A stretch of 64,000 bases of DNA, taken from positions 98,343 through 162,342 of the forward strand of contig JAZARR010000129.1 of assembly GCA_037389465.1 (NCBI GenBank). The letters are read 5' to 3'. The position numbers and the translations under genes were made by a program. Below, piece after piece: positions 37,976-52,400 of the stretch. The notes beneath the pieces were generated by a model. It did no database searches, was not told where the DNA came from, and saw only the letters and a program-made list of their open reading frames with translations. This DNA comes from Baylisascaris procyonis (Eukaryota > Nematoda > Chromadorea > Rhabditida > Ascarididae). Position 1 is the first letter of the stretch. Each line of letters begins with the position of its first letter.

Positions 37976-40900
37976 TCAACAGTGCGTCGTCTTCAACAGT
38001 GCGTCGCCTTCAACAGTGCCTCACCTTCAACAGTGCGTCGCCTTCAACAGTGCGTCGTCTTCAACAGCGCCTCACCTTCAACAGTGCGTCTCCTTCAACA
38101 GCGCCTCACCTTCAACAGTGCGTCGTCTTCAACAGTGCCTCACCTTCAACAGTGCGTCTCCTTCAACAGTGCGTCGCCGTCAACAGCGCCTCACCTTCAA
38201 CAGTGCGTCGCCTTCAACAGTGCCTCACCTTCAACAGTGCGTCGTCTTCAACAGCGCCTCACCTTCAACAGTGCGTCGCCTTCAACAGTGCCTCACCTTC
38301 AACAGTGCGTCGTCTTCAACAGCGCCTCACCTTCAACAGTGCGTCGTCTTCAACAGTGCGTCGCCTTCAACAGTGCGTCACCTTCAACAGTGCCTCACTT
38401 TCAACAGTGCGTCGTCTTCAACAGCGCCTCACCTTCAACAGTGCGTCGTCTTCAACAGCGCCTCACCTTCAACAGTGCGTCGTCTTCAACAGTGCGTCGC
38501 CGTCAACAGAGCCTCAACTTCAACAGTGCGTCGCCTTCAACAGTGCCTCACCTTCAACAGTGCGTCGTCTTCAACAGTGCGTCGCCTTCAACAGCGCCTC
38601 ACCTTCAACAGTGCGTCTCCTTCAACAGCGCCTCACCTTCAACAGTGCGTCGTCTTCAACAGCGCCTCACCTTCAACAGTGCGTCGTCTTCAACAGTGCG
38701 TCGCCTTCAACAGTGCCTCACCTTCAACAGTGCCTCACCTTCAACAGTGCGTCGTCTTCAACAGCGCCTCACCTTCAACAGTGCGTCGTCTTCAACAGCG
38801 CCTCACCTTCAACAGTGCGTCGTCTTCAACAGTGCGTCGCCTTCAACAGTGCCTCACCTTCAACAGTGCGTCGCCTTCAACAGTGCCTCACCTTCAACAG
38901 TGCGTCGCCTTCAACAGTGCCTCACCTTCAACAGTGCGTCGTCCTCAACAGCGCCTCACCTTCAACAGTGCGTCGCCTTCAACAGTGCCTCACCTTCAAC
39001 AGTGCGTCGTCTTCAACAGCGCCTCACCTTCAACAGTGCGTCGTCTTCAACAGTGCGTCGCCTTCAACAGTGCCTCACCTTCAACAGTGCCTCACCTTCA
39101 ACAGTGCGTCGTCTTCAACAGCGCCTCACCTTCAACAGTGCGTCGTCTTCAACAGCGCCTCACCTTCAACAGTGCGTCGTCTTCAACAGTGCGTCGCCTT
39201 CAACAGTGCCTCACCTTCAACAGTGCGTCGCCTTCAACAGTGCCTCACCTTCAACAGTGCGTCGTCTTCAACAGTGCGTCGCCTTCAACAGCGCCTCACC
39301 TTCAACAGTGCGTCTCCTTCAACAGCGCCTCACCTTCAACAGTGCGTCGTCTTCAACAGCGCCTCACCTTCAACAGTGCGTCGTCTTCAACAGTGCGTCA
39401 CCTTCAACAGTGCGTCACCTTCAACAGTGCCTCACCTTCAACAGTGCGTCGTCTTCAACAGCGCCTCACCTTCAACAGTGCGTCGTCTTCAACAGCGCCT
39501 CACCTTCAACAGTGCGTCGTCTTCAACAGTGCGTCGCCTTCAACAGTGCCTCACCTTCAACAGTGCGTCGCCTTCAACAGTGCCTCACCTTCAACAGTGC
39601 GTCGTCTTCAACAGCGCCTCACCTTCAACAGTGCGTCGTCTTCAACAGTGCGTCGCCTTCAACAGTGCCTCACCTTCAACAGTGCGTCGCCTTCAACAGT
39701 GCGTCGTCTTCAACAGCGCCTCACCTTCAACAGTGCGTCGTCTTCAACAGTGCGTCGTCTTCAACAGCGCCTCACCTTCAACAGTGCGTCGCCTTCAACA
39801 GTGCCTCACCTTCAACAGTGCGTCGTCTTCAACAGCGCCTCACCTTCAACAGTGCGTCGTCTTCAACAGTGCGTCGCCTTCAACAGTGCCTCACCTTCAA
39901 CAGTGCGCCGCCTTCAACAGTGCGTCGTCTTCAACAGCGCCTCACCTTCAACAGTGCGTCTCCTTCAACAGCGCCTCACCTTCAACAGTGCGTCGTCTTC
40001 AACAGTGCCTCACCTTCAACAGTGCGTCGTCTTCAACAGCGCCTCACCTTCAACAGTGCGTCGTCTTCAACAGTGCGTCGCCTTCAACAGTGCCTCACCT
40101 TCAACAGTGCGCCTTCAACAGTGCGTCGTCTTCAACAGCGCCTCACCTTCAACAGTGCGTCGTCTTCAACAGTGCGTCGCCTTCAACAGTGCCTCACCTT
40201 CAACAGTGCGTCGCCTTCAACAGCGCCTCACCTTCAACAGTGCGTCGTCTTCAACAGCGCCTCACCTTCAACAGTGCGTCACCTTCAACAGTGCGTCTCC
40301 TTCAACAGTGCGTCACCTTCAACAGTGCTCACCTTCAACAGTGCGTCGCCTTCAACAGTGCCTCACCTTCAACAGTGCGTCGCCTTCAACAGTGCCTCGC
40401 CTTCAACAGTGCGTCGTCTTCAACAGCGCCTCACCTTCAACAGTGCGTCGTCTTCAACAGTGCGTCGCCGTCAATCGTGCCTCACCTTCAACAGTGCGTC
40501 CTTCAACAGTGCGTCGCCTTCAACAGCGCCTCACCTTCAACAGTGCGTCGTCTTCAACAGTGCGTCGCCTTCAACAGCGCCTCACCTTCAACAGTGCGTC
40601 GCCTTCAACAGCGCCTCACCTTCAACAGTGCGTCGTCTTCAACAGCGCCTCACCTTCAACAGTGCGTCGTCTTCAACAGTGCGTCGCCTTCAACAGTGCC
40701 ACACCTTCAACAGTGCGTCGCCTTCAACAGTGCGTCGTCTTCAACAGCGCCTCACCTTCAACAGTGCGTCGTCTTCAACAGTGCGTCGCCTTCAACAGCG
40801 CCTCACCTTCAACAGTGCGTCTCCTTCAACAGCGCCTCACCTTCAACAGTGCGTCGTCTTCAACAGCGCCTCACCTTCAACAGTGCGTCGTCTTCAACAG

Positions 40901-43900
40901 CGCCTCACCTTCAACAGTGCGTCGTCTTCAACAGTGCGTCGCCTTCAACAGTGCCTCACCTTCAACAGTGCGTCGCCTTCAACAGTGCGTCGTCTTCAAC
41001 AGCGCCTCACCTTCAACAGTGCGTCGTCTTCAACAGTGCGTCGCCTTCAACAGTGCCTCACCTTCAACAGTGCGTCGCCTTCAACAGTGCCTCACCTTCA
41101 ACAGTGCGTCGTCTTCAACAGCGCCTCACCTTCAACAGTGCGTCGTCTTCAACAGCGCCTCACCTTCAACAGTGCGTCGCCTTCAACAGTGCGTCGCCTT
41201 CAACAGCGCCTCACCTTCAACAGTGCGTCGTCCTTCAACAGCGCCTCACCTTCAACAGTGCGTCGTCTTCAACAGCGCCTCACCTTCAACAGTGCGTCGT
41301 CTTCAACAGTGCCTCACCTTCAACAGTGCGTCACCTTCAACAGTGCCTCACCTTCAACAGTGCGTCGTCTTCAACAGCGCCTCACCTTCAACAGTGCGTC
41401 GCCTTCAACAGCGCCTCACCTTCAACAGTGCGTCGTCTTCAACAGCGCCTCACCTTCAACAGTGCGTCGTCTTCAACAGCGCCTCACCTTCAACAGTGCG
41501 TCGCCTTCAACAGTGCCTCACCTTCAACAGTGCGTCGTCTTCAACAGCGCCTCACCTTCAACAGTGCGTCGTCTTCAACAGTGCGTCGCCTTCAACAGTG
41601 CCTCACCTTCAACAGTGCGTCGTCTTCAACAGCGCCTCACCTTCAACAGTGCGTCGTCTTCAACAGTGCGTCACCTTCAACAGTGCGTCGTCTTCAACAG
41701 TGCGTCGCCTTCAACAGTGCCTCACCTTCAACAGTGCGTCGTCTTCAACAGCGCCTCACCTTCAACAGTGCGTCGTCTTCAACAGTGCGTCGCCTTCAAC
41801 AGTGCCTCACCTTCAACAGTGCGTCGTCTTCAACAGCGCCTCACCTTCAACAGTGCGTCGTCTTCAACAGTGCGTCGTCTTCAACAGTGCCTCACCTTCA
41901 ACAGTGCCTCACCTTCAACAGTGCGTCGTCTTCAACAGCGCCTCACCTTCAACAGTGCGTCGCCTTCAACAGTGCCTCACCTTCAACAGTGCGTCGTCTT
42001 CAACAGCGCCTCACCTTCAACAGTGCGTCGTCTTCAACAGTGCGTCACCTTCAACAGTGCCTCACCTTCAACAGTGCCTCACCTTCAACAGTGCGTCGTC
42101 TTCAACAGCGCCTCACCTTCAACAGTGCGTCGCCTTCAACAGTGCCTCACCTTCAACAGTGCGTCGCCTTCAACAGTGCCTCACCTTCAACAGTGCGTCG
42201 TCTTCAACAGCGCCTCACCTTCAACAGTGCGTCGTCTTCAACAGTGCGTCGCCTTCAACAGTGCCTCACCTTCAACAGTGCGTCGTCTTCAACAGTGCCT
42301 CACCTTCAACAGTGCGTCGTCTTCAACAGTGCGTCACCTTCAACAGTGCGTCGTCTTCAACAGTGCGTCGCCTTCAACAGTGCCTCACCTTCAACAGTGC
42401 GTCGTCTTCAACAGCGCCTCACCTTCAACAGTGCGTCGTCTTCAACAGTGCGTCGCCTTCAACAGTGCCTCACCTTCAACAGTGCGTCGTCTTCAACAGC
42501 GCCTCACCTTCAACAGTGCGTCGTCTTCAACAGTGCGTCGCCTTCAACAGTGCCTCACCTTCAACAGTGCCTCACCTTCAACAGTGCGTCGTCTTCAACA
42601 GCGCCTCACCTTCAACAGTGCGTCGCCTTCAACAGTGCCTCACCTTCAACAGTGCGTCGTCTTCAACAGCGCCTCACCTTCAACAGTGCGTCGTCTTCAA
42701 CAGCGCCTCACCTTCAACAGTGCGTCGCCTTCAACAGTGCCTCACCTTCAACAGTGCGTCGTCTTCAACAGCGCCTCACCTTCAACAGTGCGTCGTCTTC
42801 AACAGTGCGTCGCCTTCAACAGTGCCTCACCTTCAACAGTGCGTCGTCTTCAACAGCGCCTCACCTTCAACAGTGCGTCGTCTTCAACAGCGCCTCACCT
42901 TCAACAGTGCGTCGCCTTCAACAGTGCCTCACCTTCAACAGTGCGTCGTCTTCAACAGCGCCTCACCTTCAACAGTGCGTCGTCTTCAACAGTGCGTCTC
43001 CTTCAACAGCGCCTCACCTTCAACAGTGCGTCGTCTTCAACAGTGCGTCGCCTTCAACAGTGCCTCACCTTCAACAGTGCGTCTCCTTCAACAGCGCCTC
43101 ACCTTCAACAGTGCGTCGTCTTCAACAGTGCCTCACCTTCAACAGTGCGTCGTCTTCAACAGCGCCTCACCTTCAACAGTGCGTCGTCTTCAACAGTGCG
43201 TCGCCTTCAACAGTGCTCACACCTTCAACAGTGCGTCGCCTTCAACAGTGCGTCGTCTTCAACAGCGCCTCACCTTCAACAGTGCGTCGTCTTCAACAGT
43301 GCGTCGCCTTCAACAGTGCCTCACCTTCAACAGTGCGTCGCCTTCAACAGTGCCTCACCTTCAACAGTGCGTCGTCTTCAACAGCGCCTCACCTTCAACA
43401 GTGCGTCGTCTTCAACAGCGCCTCACCTTCAACAGTGCGTCGTCTTCAACAGTGCGTCGCCTTCAACAGCGCCTCACCTTCAACAGTGCGTCGCCTTCAA
43501 CAGCGCCTCACCTTCAACAGTGCGTCGTCTTCAACAGCGCCTCACCTTCAACAGTGCGTCGTCTTCAACAGTGCGTCGCCTTCAACAGTGCGTCACCTTC
43601 AACAGTGCCTCACCTTCAACAGTGCGTCGTCTTCAACAGCGCCTCACCTTCAACAGTGCGTCGCCTTCAACAGTGCCTCACCTTCAACAGTGCGTCGTCT
43701 TCAACAGCGCCTCACCTTCAACAGTGCGTCGTCTTCAACAGCGCCTCACCTTCAACAGTGCGTCGCCTTCAACAGTGCCTCACCTTCAACAGTGCGTCGT
43801 CTTCAACAGCGCCTCACCTTCAACAGTGCGTCGTCTTCAACAGTGCGTCGCCTTCAACAGTGCCTCACCTTCAACAGTGCGTCGTCTTCAACAGCGCCTC

Positions 43901-46499
43901 ACCTTCAACAGTGCGTCGTCTTCAACAGTGCGTCGCCTTCAACAGTGCGTCGTCTTCAACAGTGCGTCGCCTTCAACAGTGCCTCACCTTCAACAGTGCG
44001 TCGTCTTCAACAGCGCCTCACCTTCAACAGTGCGTCGTCTTCAACAGTGCGTCGCCTTCAACAGTGCCTCACCTTCAACAGTGCGTCGTCTTCAACAGCG
44101 CCTCACCTTCAACAGTGCGTCGTCTTCAACAGTGCCTCAACTTCAACAGTGCGTCGCTTCAACAGTGCCTCACCTTCAACAGTGCGTCGTCTTCAACAGC
44201 GCCTCACCTTCAACAGTGCGTCGCCTTCAACAGCGCCTCACCTTCAACAGTGCGTCGTCTTCAACAGCGCCTCACCTTCAACAGTGCGTCGTCTTCAACA
44301 GTGCCTCACCTTCAACAGTGCGTCGCCTTCAACAGTGCCTCACCTTCAACAGTGCGTCGTCTTCAACAGCGCCTCACCTTCAACAGTGCGTCGCCTTCAA
44401 CAGTGCCTCACCTTCAACAGTGCGTCGCCTTCAACAGTGCCTCACCTTCAACAGTGCGTCGTCTTCAACAGCGCCTCACCTTCAACAGTGCGTCGTCTTC
44501 AACAGTGCGTCGCCTTCAACAGTGCCTCACCTTCAACAGTGCGTCGTCTTCAACAGTGCCTCACCTTCAACAGTGCGTCGTCTTCAACAGTGCGTCGTCT
44601 TCAACAGTGCGTCACCTTCAACAGTGCGTCGCCTTCAACAGTGCCTCACCTTCAACAGTGCGTCGTCTTCAACAGCGCCTCACCTTCAACAGTGCGTCGT
44701 CTTCAACAGTGCGTCGCCTTCAACAGTGCCTCACCTTCAACAGTGCGTCGTCTTCAACAGCGCCTCACCTTCAACAGTGCGTCGTCTTCAACAGTGCGTC
44801 GCCTTCAACAGTGCCTCACCTTCAACAGTGCGTCACCTTCAACAGTGCGTCGTCTTCAACAGCGCCTCACCTTCAACAGTGCGTCGCCTTCAACAGCGCC
44901 TCACCTTCAACAGTGCGTCGTCTTCAACAGCGCCTCACCTTCAACAGTGCGTCGTCTTCAACAGCGCCTCACCTTCAACAGTGCGTCGCCTTCAACAGCG
45001 CCTCACCTTCAACAGTGCGTCGTCTTCAACAGCGCCTCACCTTCAACAGTGCGTCGTCTTCAACAGTGCGTCGCCTTCAACAGTGCCTCACCTTCAACAG
45101 TGCGTCGTCTTCAACAGTGCCTCACCTTCAACAGTGCGTCGTCTTCAACAGCGCCTCACCTTCAACAGTGCGTCGCCTTCAACAGTGCCTCACCTTCAAC
45201 AGTGCGTCGTCTTCAACAGCGCCTCACCTTCAACAGTGCGTCGTCTTCAACAGTGCGTCTCCTTCAACAGTGCCTCACCTTCAACAGTGCGTCGCCTTCA
45301 ACAGTGCGTCGCCTTCAACAGTGCCTCACCTTCAACAGTGCGTCGTCTTCAACAGCGCCTCACCTTCAACAGTGCGTCGTCTTCAACAGTGCGTCTCCTT
45401 CAACAGCGCCTCACCTTCAACAGTGCGTCGTCTTCAACAGTGCGTCTCCTTCAACAGCGCCTCACCTTCAACAGTGCGTCGTCTTCAACAGCGCCTCACC
45501 TTCAACAGTGCGTCGTCTTCAACAGTGCGTCTCCTTCAACAGCGCCTCACCTTCAACAGTGCGTCGTCTTCAACAGTGCGTCGTCTTCAACAGTGCCTCA
45601 CCTTCAACAGTGCGTCGTCTTCAACAGCGCCTCACCTTCAACAGTGCGTCGTCTTCAACAGTGCGTCGTCTTCAACAGTGCGTCGCCTTCAACAGTGCCT
45701 CACCTTCAACAGTGCGTCGTCTTCAACAGCGCCTCACCTTCAACAGTGCGTCGTCTTCAACAGTGCGTCGCCTTCAACAGTGCCTCACCTTCAACAGTGC
45801 GTCGTCTTCAACAGCGCCTCACCTTCAACAGTGCGTCGTCTTCAACAGTGCGTCGCCTTCAACAGTGCGTCGCCTTCAACAGTGCCTCACCTTCAACAGT
45901 GCGTCGTCTTCAACAGCGCCTCACCTTCAACAGTGCGTCGCCTTCAACAGTGCCTCACCTTCAACAGTGCGTCGTCTTCAACAGCGCCTCACCTTCAACA
46001 GTGCGTCGTCTTCAACAGTGCGTCGCCTTCAACAGTGCCTCACCTTCAACAGTGCCTCACCTTCAACAGTGCGTCGTCTTCAACAGCGCCTCACCTTCAA
46101 CAGTGCGTCGCCTTCAACAGTGCCTCACCTTCAACAGTGCGTCGCCTTCAACAGTGCCTCACCTTCAACAGTGCGTCGTCTTCAACAGCGCCTCACCTTC
46201 AACAGTGCGTCGTCTTCAACAGTGCGTCGCCTTCAACAGTGCCTCACCTTCAACAGTGCGTCGTCTTCAACAGTGCCTCACCTTCAACAGTGCGTCGTCT
46301 TCAACAGTGCGTCGTCTTCAACAGTGCGTCGTCTTCAACAGTGCGTCGCCTTCAACAGTGCCTCACCTTCAACAGTGCGTCGTCTTCAACAGCGCCTCAC
46401 CTTCAACAGTGCGTCGTCTTCAACAGTGCGTCGCCTTCAACAGTGCCTCACCTTCAACAGTGCGTCGTCTTCAACAGTGCCTCACCTTCAACAGTGCGT

Positions 46500-49400
46500 C
46501 GTCTTCAACAGTGCGTCTTCAACAGTGCGTCTCCTTCAACAGTGCCTCACCTTCAACAGTGCGTCGTCTTCAACAGCGCCTCACCTTCAACAGTGCGTCG
46601 CCTTCAACAGTGCCTCACCTTCAACAGTGCGTCGTCTTCAACAGCGCCTCACCTTCAACAGTGCGTCGTCTTCAACAGCGCCTCACCTTCAACAGTGCGT
46701 CGCCTTCAACAGTGCCTCACCTTCAACAGTGCGTCGTCTTCAACAGCGCCTCACCTTCAACAGTGCGTCGTCTTCAACAGTGCGTCGCCTTCAACAGTGC
46801 CTCACCTTCAACAGTGCGTCGTCTTCAACAGCCTCACCTTCAACAGTGCGTCGTCTTCAACAGTGCCTCACCTTCAACAGTGCGTCGCCTTCAACAGTGC
46901 CTCACCTTCAACAGTGCGTCGTCTTCAACAGCGCCTCACCTTCAACAGTGCGTCGTCTTCAACAGTGCGTCTCCTTCAACAGCGCCTCACCTTCAACAGT
47001 GCGTCGTCTTCAACAGTGCGTCGCCTTCAACAGTGCCTCACCTTCAACAGTGCGTCGTCTTCAACAGCGCCTCACCTTCAACAGTGCGTCGTCTTCAACA
47101 GTGCCTCACCTTCAACAGTGCCTCACCAACAGTGCGTCACCTTCAACAGTGCGTCTCCTTCAACAGCGCCTCACCTTCAACAGTGCGTCGTCTTCAACAG
47201 CGCCTCACCTTCAACAGTGCGTCGTCTTCAACAGTGCGTCACCTTCAACAGTGCCTCACCTTCAACAGTGCGTCGTCTTCAACAGTGCGTCGTCTTCAAC
47301 AGCGCCTCACCTTCAACAGTGCGTCGTCTTCAACAGCGCCTCACCTTCAACAGTGCGTCGTCTTCAACAGTGCGTCGCCTTCAACAGTGCCTCACCTTCA
47401 ACAGTGCGTCGTCTTCAACAGCGCCTCACCTTCAACAGTGCGTCGTCTTCAACAGTGCGTCTTCAACAGTGCCTCACCTTCAACAGTGCGTCGCCTTCAA
47501 CAGTGCGTCGCCTTCAACAGTGCCTCACCTTCAACAGTGCGTCGTCTTCAACAGTGCCTCACCTTCAACAGTGCGTCGCCTTCAACAGTGCCTCACCTTC
47601 AACAGTGCGTCGTCTTCAACAGCGCCTCACCTTCAACAGTGCGTCGTCTTCAACAGTGCGTCGTCTTCAACAGTGCCTCACCTTCAACAGTGCGTCGTCT
47701 TCAACAGTGCGTCGTCTTCAACAGCGCCTCACCTTCAACAGTGCGTCGTCTTCAACAGTGCGTCGCCTTCAACAGTGCCTCACCTTCAACAGTGCGTCGT
47801 CTTCAACAGTGCGTCGCCTTCAACAGTGCCTCACCTTCAACAGTGCGTCGCCTTCAACAGTGCCTCACCTTCAACAGTGCGTCGTCTTCAACAGCGCCTC
47901 ACCTTCAACAGTGCGTCGTCTTCAACAGCGCCTCACCTTCAACAGTGCGTCGTCTTCAACAGCGCCTCACCTTCAACAGTGCGTCGCCTTCAACAGCGCC
48001 TCACCTTCAACAGTGCGTCGTCTTCAACAGCGCCTCACCTTCAACAGTGCGTCTCCTTCAAGCAGTGCCTCACCTTCAACAGTGCGTCGTCTTCAACAGC
48101 GCCTCACCTTCAACAGTGCGTCGTCTTCAACAGCGCCTCACCTTCAACAGTGCGTCGTCTTCAACAGCGCCTCACCTTCAACAGTGCGTCGTCTTCAACA
48201 GTGCCTCACCTTCAACAGTGCGTCGTCTTCAACAGTGCGTCGCCTTCAACAGTGCCCTCACCTTCAACAGTGCGTCGCCTTCAACAGCGCCTCACCTTCA
48301 ACAGTGCGTCGTCTTCAACAGCGCCTCACCTTCAACAGTGCGTCGTCTTCAACAGTGCGTCGCTTCAACAGTGCCTCACCTTCAACAGTGCCTCACCTTC
48401 AACAGTGCGTCGTCCTTCAACAGCGCCTCACCTTCAACAGTGCGTCGTCTTCAACAGTGCGTCGCCTTCAACAGTGCCTCACCTTCAACAGTGCGTCGTC
48501 TTCAACAGCGCCTCACCTTCAACAGTGCGTCGTCTTCAACAGTGCGTCGCCTTCAACAGCGCCTCACCTTCAACAGTGCGTCGTCTTCAACAGTGCGTCG
48601 CCTTCAACAGTGCCTCACCTTCAACAGTGCGTCGTCTTCAACAGTGCCTCACCTTCAACAGTTACCTTCAACAGCGCCTCACCTTCAACAGTGCGTCGTC
48701 TCAACAGCGCCTCACCTTCAACAGTGCGTCGTCTTCAACAGTGCGTCGCCTTCAACAGTGCCTCACCTTCAACAGTGCGTCGCCTTCAACAGTGCCTCAC
48801 CTTCAACAGCGCCTCACCTTCAACAGTGCGTCGTCTTCAACAGTGCGTCGCCTTCAACAGTGCCACACCTTCAACAGTGCGTCGTCTTCAACAGCGCCTC
48901 ACTTCAACAGTGCCTCACCTTCAACAGTGCGTCGCCTTCAACAGTGCGTCGTCTTCAACAGTGCCTCGCCTTCAACAGTGCGTCGTCTTCAACAGCGCCT
49001 CACCTTCAACAGTGCGTCGCCTTCAACAGTGCCTCACCTTCAACAGTGCGTCGTCTTCAACAGCGCCTCACCTTCAACAGTGCGTCGTCTTCAACAGCGC
49101 CTCACCTTCAACAGTGCGTCGTCTTCAACAGTGCCTCACCTTCAACAGTGCGTCGCCTTCAACAGTGCCTCACCTTCAACAGTGCGTCTCCTTCAACAGT
49201 GCCTCACCTTCAACAGTGCGTCGTCTTCAACAGCGCCTCACCTTCAACAGTGCGTCGCCTTCAACAGCGCCTCACCTTCAACAGTGCGTCGTCTTCAACA
49301 GCGCCTCACCTTCAACAGTGCGTCGTCTTCAACAGTGCGTCGCCTTCAACAGTGCGTCGTCTTCAACAGTGCTTCGCCTTCAACAGTGCCACACCTTCAA

Positions 49401-52400
49401 CAGTGCGTCGCCCTCAACAGTGCGTCGCCTTCAACAGTGCCACGCCTTCAACAGTGCGTCGTCTTCAACAGTGCGTCGTCTTCAACAGTGCGTCGCCTTC
49501 AACAGTGCCTCACCTTCAACAGTGCGTCGTCTTCAACAGCGCCTCACCTTCAACAGTGCGTCGTCTTCAACAGTGCGTCGCCTTCAACAGTGCCTCACCT
49601 TCAACAGTGCGTCGTCTTCAACAGCGCCTCACCTTCAACAGTGCGTCGTCTTCAACAGTGCGTCGTCTTCAACAGCGCCTCACCTTCAACAGTGCGTCGT
49701 CTTCAACAGTGCGTCGCCTTCAACAGTGCGTCGTCTTCAACAGTGCGTCGCCTTCAACAGTGCTCACCTTCAACAGTGCGTCGCCTTCAACAGCGCCTCA
49801 CCTTCAACAGTGCGTCGTCTTCAACAGCGCCTCACCTTCAACAGCGCCTCACCTTCAACAGTGCGTCGTCTTCAACAGTGCGTCTCCTTCAACAGCGCCT
49901 CACCTTCAACAGTGCGTCGTCTTCAACAGTGCGTCGCCTTCAACAGTGCCTCACCTTCAACAGTGCGTCGTCTTCAACAGCGCCTCACCTTCAACAGTGC
50001 GTCGTCTTCAACAGTGCGTCTCCTTCAACAGCGCCTCACCTTCAACAGTGCGTCGTCTTCAACAGTGCGTCGCCTTCAACAGTGCCTCACCTTCAACAGT
50101 GCGTCGTCTTCAACAGTGCGTCGCCTTCAACAGTGCCTCACCTTCAACAGTGCGTCGCCTTCAACAGTGCGTCGTCTTCAACAGCGCCTCACCTTCAACA
50201 GTGCGTCGTCTTCAACAGTGCCTCACCTTCAACAGTGCGTCACCTTCAACAGTGCGTCGCCTTCAACAGTGCGTCGTCTTCAACAGCGCCTCACCTTCAA
50301 CAGTGCGTCGTCTTCAACAGTGCGTCGCCTTCAACAGTGCCTCACCTTCAACAGTGCGTCGTCTTCAACAGTGCGTCGCCTTCAACAGTGCCACACCTTC
50401 AACAGTGCGTCGCCTTCAACAGTGCGTCCTTCAACAGTGCCTCACCTTCAACAGTGCGTCGTCTTCAACAGCGCCTCACCTTCAACAGTGCGTCGCCAAC
50501 AGCGCCTCACCTTCAACAGTGCGTCGTCTTCAACAGCGCCTCACCTTCAACAGTGCGTCGTCTTCAACAGCGCCTCACCTTCAACAGTGCGTCGTCTTCA
50601 ACAGCGCCTCACCTTCAACAGTGCGTCGTCTTCAACAGCGCCTCACCTTCAACAGTGCGTCGTCCTTCAACAGCGCCTCACCTTCAACAGTGCGTCGTCT
50701 TCAACAGCGCCTCACCTTCAACAGTGCGTCACCTTCAACAGTGCCTCACCTTCAACAGTGCGTCGTCTTCAACAGCGCCTCACCTTCAACAGTGCGTCGT
50801 CTTCAACAGTGCCTCACCTTCAACAGTGCGTCACCTTCAACAGTGCGTCGCCTTCAACAGTGCCTCACCTTCAACAGTGCGTCGTCTTCAACAGCGCCTC
50901 ACCTTCAACAGTGCCAACAGTGCGTCGCCTTCAACAGTGCGTCGTCTTCAACAGCGCCTCACCTTCAACAGTGCGTCACCTTCAACAGTGCCTCACCTTC
51001 AACAGTGCGTCGCCTTCAACAGTGCCTCACCTTCAACAGTGCGTCGTCTTCAACAGCGCCTCACCTTCAACAGTGCGTCGTCTTCAACAGTGCGTCACCT
51101 TCAACAGTGCCTGCCTTCAACAGTGCGTCGTCTTCAACAGTGCCTCACCTTCAACAGTGCCACCTTTCACAGTGCGTCGCCTTCAACAGTGCGTCGTCTT
51201 CAACAGTGCCTCACCTTCAACAGTGCGTCGTCTTCAACAGTGCCTCACCTTCAACAGTGCGTCACCTTCAACAGTGCGTCACCTTCAACAGTGCGTCGTC
51301 CAACAGTGCCTCACCTTCAACAGTGCGTCGTCTTCAACAGTGCGTCGCCTTCAACAGTGCCTCACCTTCAACAGTGCGTCGTCTTCAACAGTGCGTCGCC
51401 TTCAACAGTGCCTCACCTTCAACAGTGCGTCGCCTTCAACAGTGCGTCGTCTTCAACAGCCTCACCTTCAACAGTGCGTCGTCTTCAACAGCGCCTCACC
51501 TTCAACAGTGCGTCGCTTTCACAGTGCCTCACCTTCAACAGTGCGTCGTCAAACAGCGCCTCACCTTCAACAGTGCGTCGTCTTCAACAGCGCCGTCACC
51601 GTACCGTGCGCCTCACCTTCAGTGCGTCGCTTCAACAGCTTCACCTTCGTCGCCTTCAACAGCGCCTCACCTTCAACAGTGCGTCGTCTTCAACAGCGCC
51701 TCACCTTCAACAGTGCGTCGCCTTCAACAGTGCCTCACCTTCAACAGTGCGTCGTCTTCAACAGCGCCTCACCTTCAACAGTGCGTCGTCTTCAACAGTG
51801 CCTCACCTTCAACAGTGCGTCGTCTTCAACAGTGCGTCACCTTCAACAGTGCCTCACCTTCAACAGTGCGTCGCCTTCAACAGTGCGTCGCCTTCAACAG
51901 TGCCTCACCTTCAACAGTGCGTCGTCTTCAACAGTGCCTCACCTTCAACAGTGCGTCGCCTTCAACAGTGCCTCACCTTCAACAGTGCGTCGTCTTCAAC
52001 AGCGCCTCACCTTCAACAGTGCGTCGTCTTCAACAGTGCGTCGCCTTCAACAGCGCCTCACCTTCAACAGTGCGTCGTCTTCAACAGCGCCTCACCTTCA
52101 ACAGTGCGTCGTCTTCAACAGTGCCTCACCTTCAACAGCGCCTCACCTTCAACAGTGCGTCGTCTTCAACAGTGCCTCACCTTCAACAGTGCGTCACCTT
52201 CAACAGCGCGTCACCTTCAACAGTGCGTCGTCTTCAACAGCGCCTCACCTTCAACAGTGCGTCGTCTTCAACAGCGCCTCACCTTCAACAGTGCGTCACC
52301 TTCAACAGTGCCTCTTCAACAGTGCGTCGCCTTCAACAGCGCCTCACCTTCAACAGTGCGTCTCACCTTCAACAGTGCGTCGCCTTCAACAGTGCCTCAC

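Larger units (their letters stand above)
18740..46500 (+). repeat. Homogenised interior of the array
   Basis: Here nearly all units belong to the eight common types and the rare edge markers fade out. No + strand stop triplet occurs between 18,740 and 62,874. Remaining oddities are scattered short or long units (near 23,590, 23,800, 23,820, 26,490, 28,612, 29,169, 30,595, 33,638, 34,128, 40,108 and 43,214) and a minor CGCCGTCAACAGAG variant (about 28,921, 31,736 and 38,498, with a relative near 34,966). Long-range near-repeats at whole-unit offsets persist (2125, 1173 and 697 bp). The right limit is where indels become visibly more frequent and is approximate. Confidence 0.65.

Noticed and set aside
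51590..51655. Transposon or foreign insertion at the disrupted patch
   Set aside because: All words are fragments of the 17-bp unit. There are no terminal repeats, target-site duplication or unique sequence.
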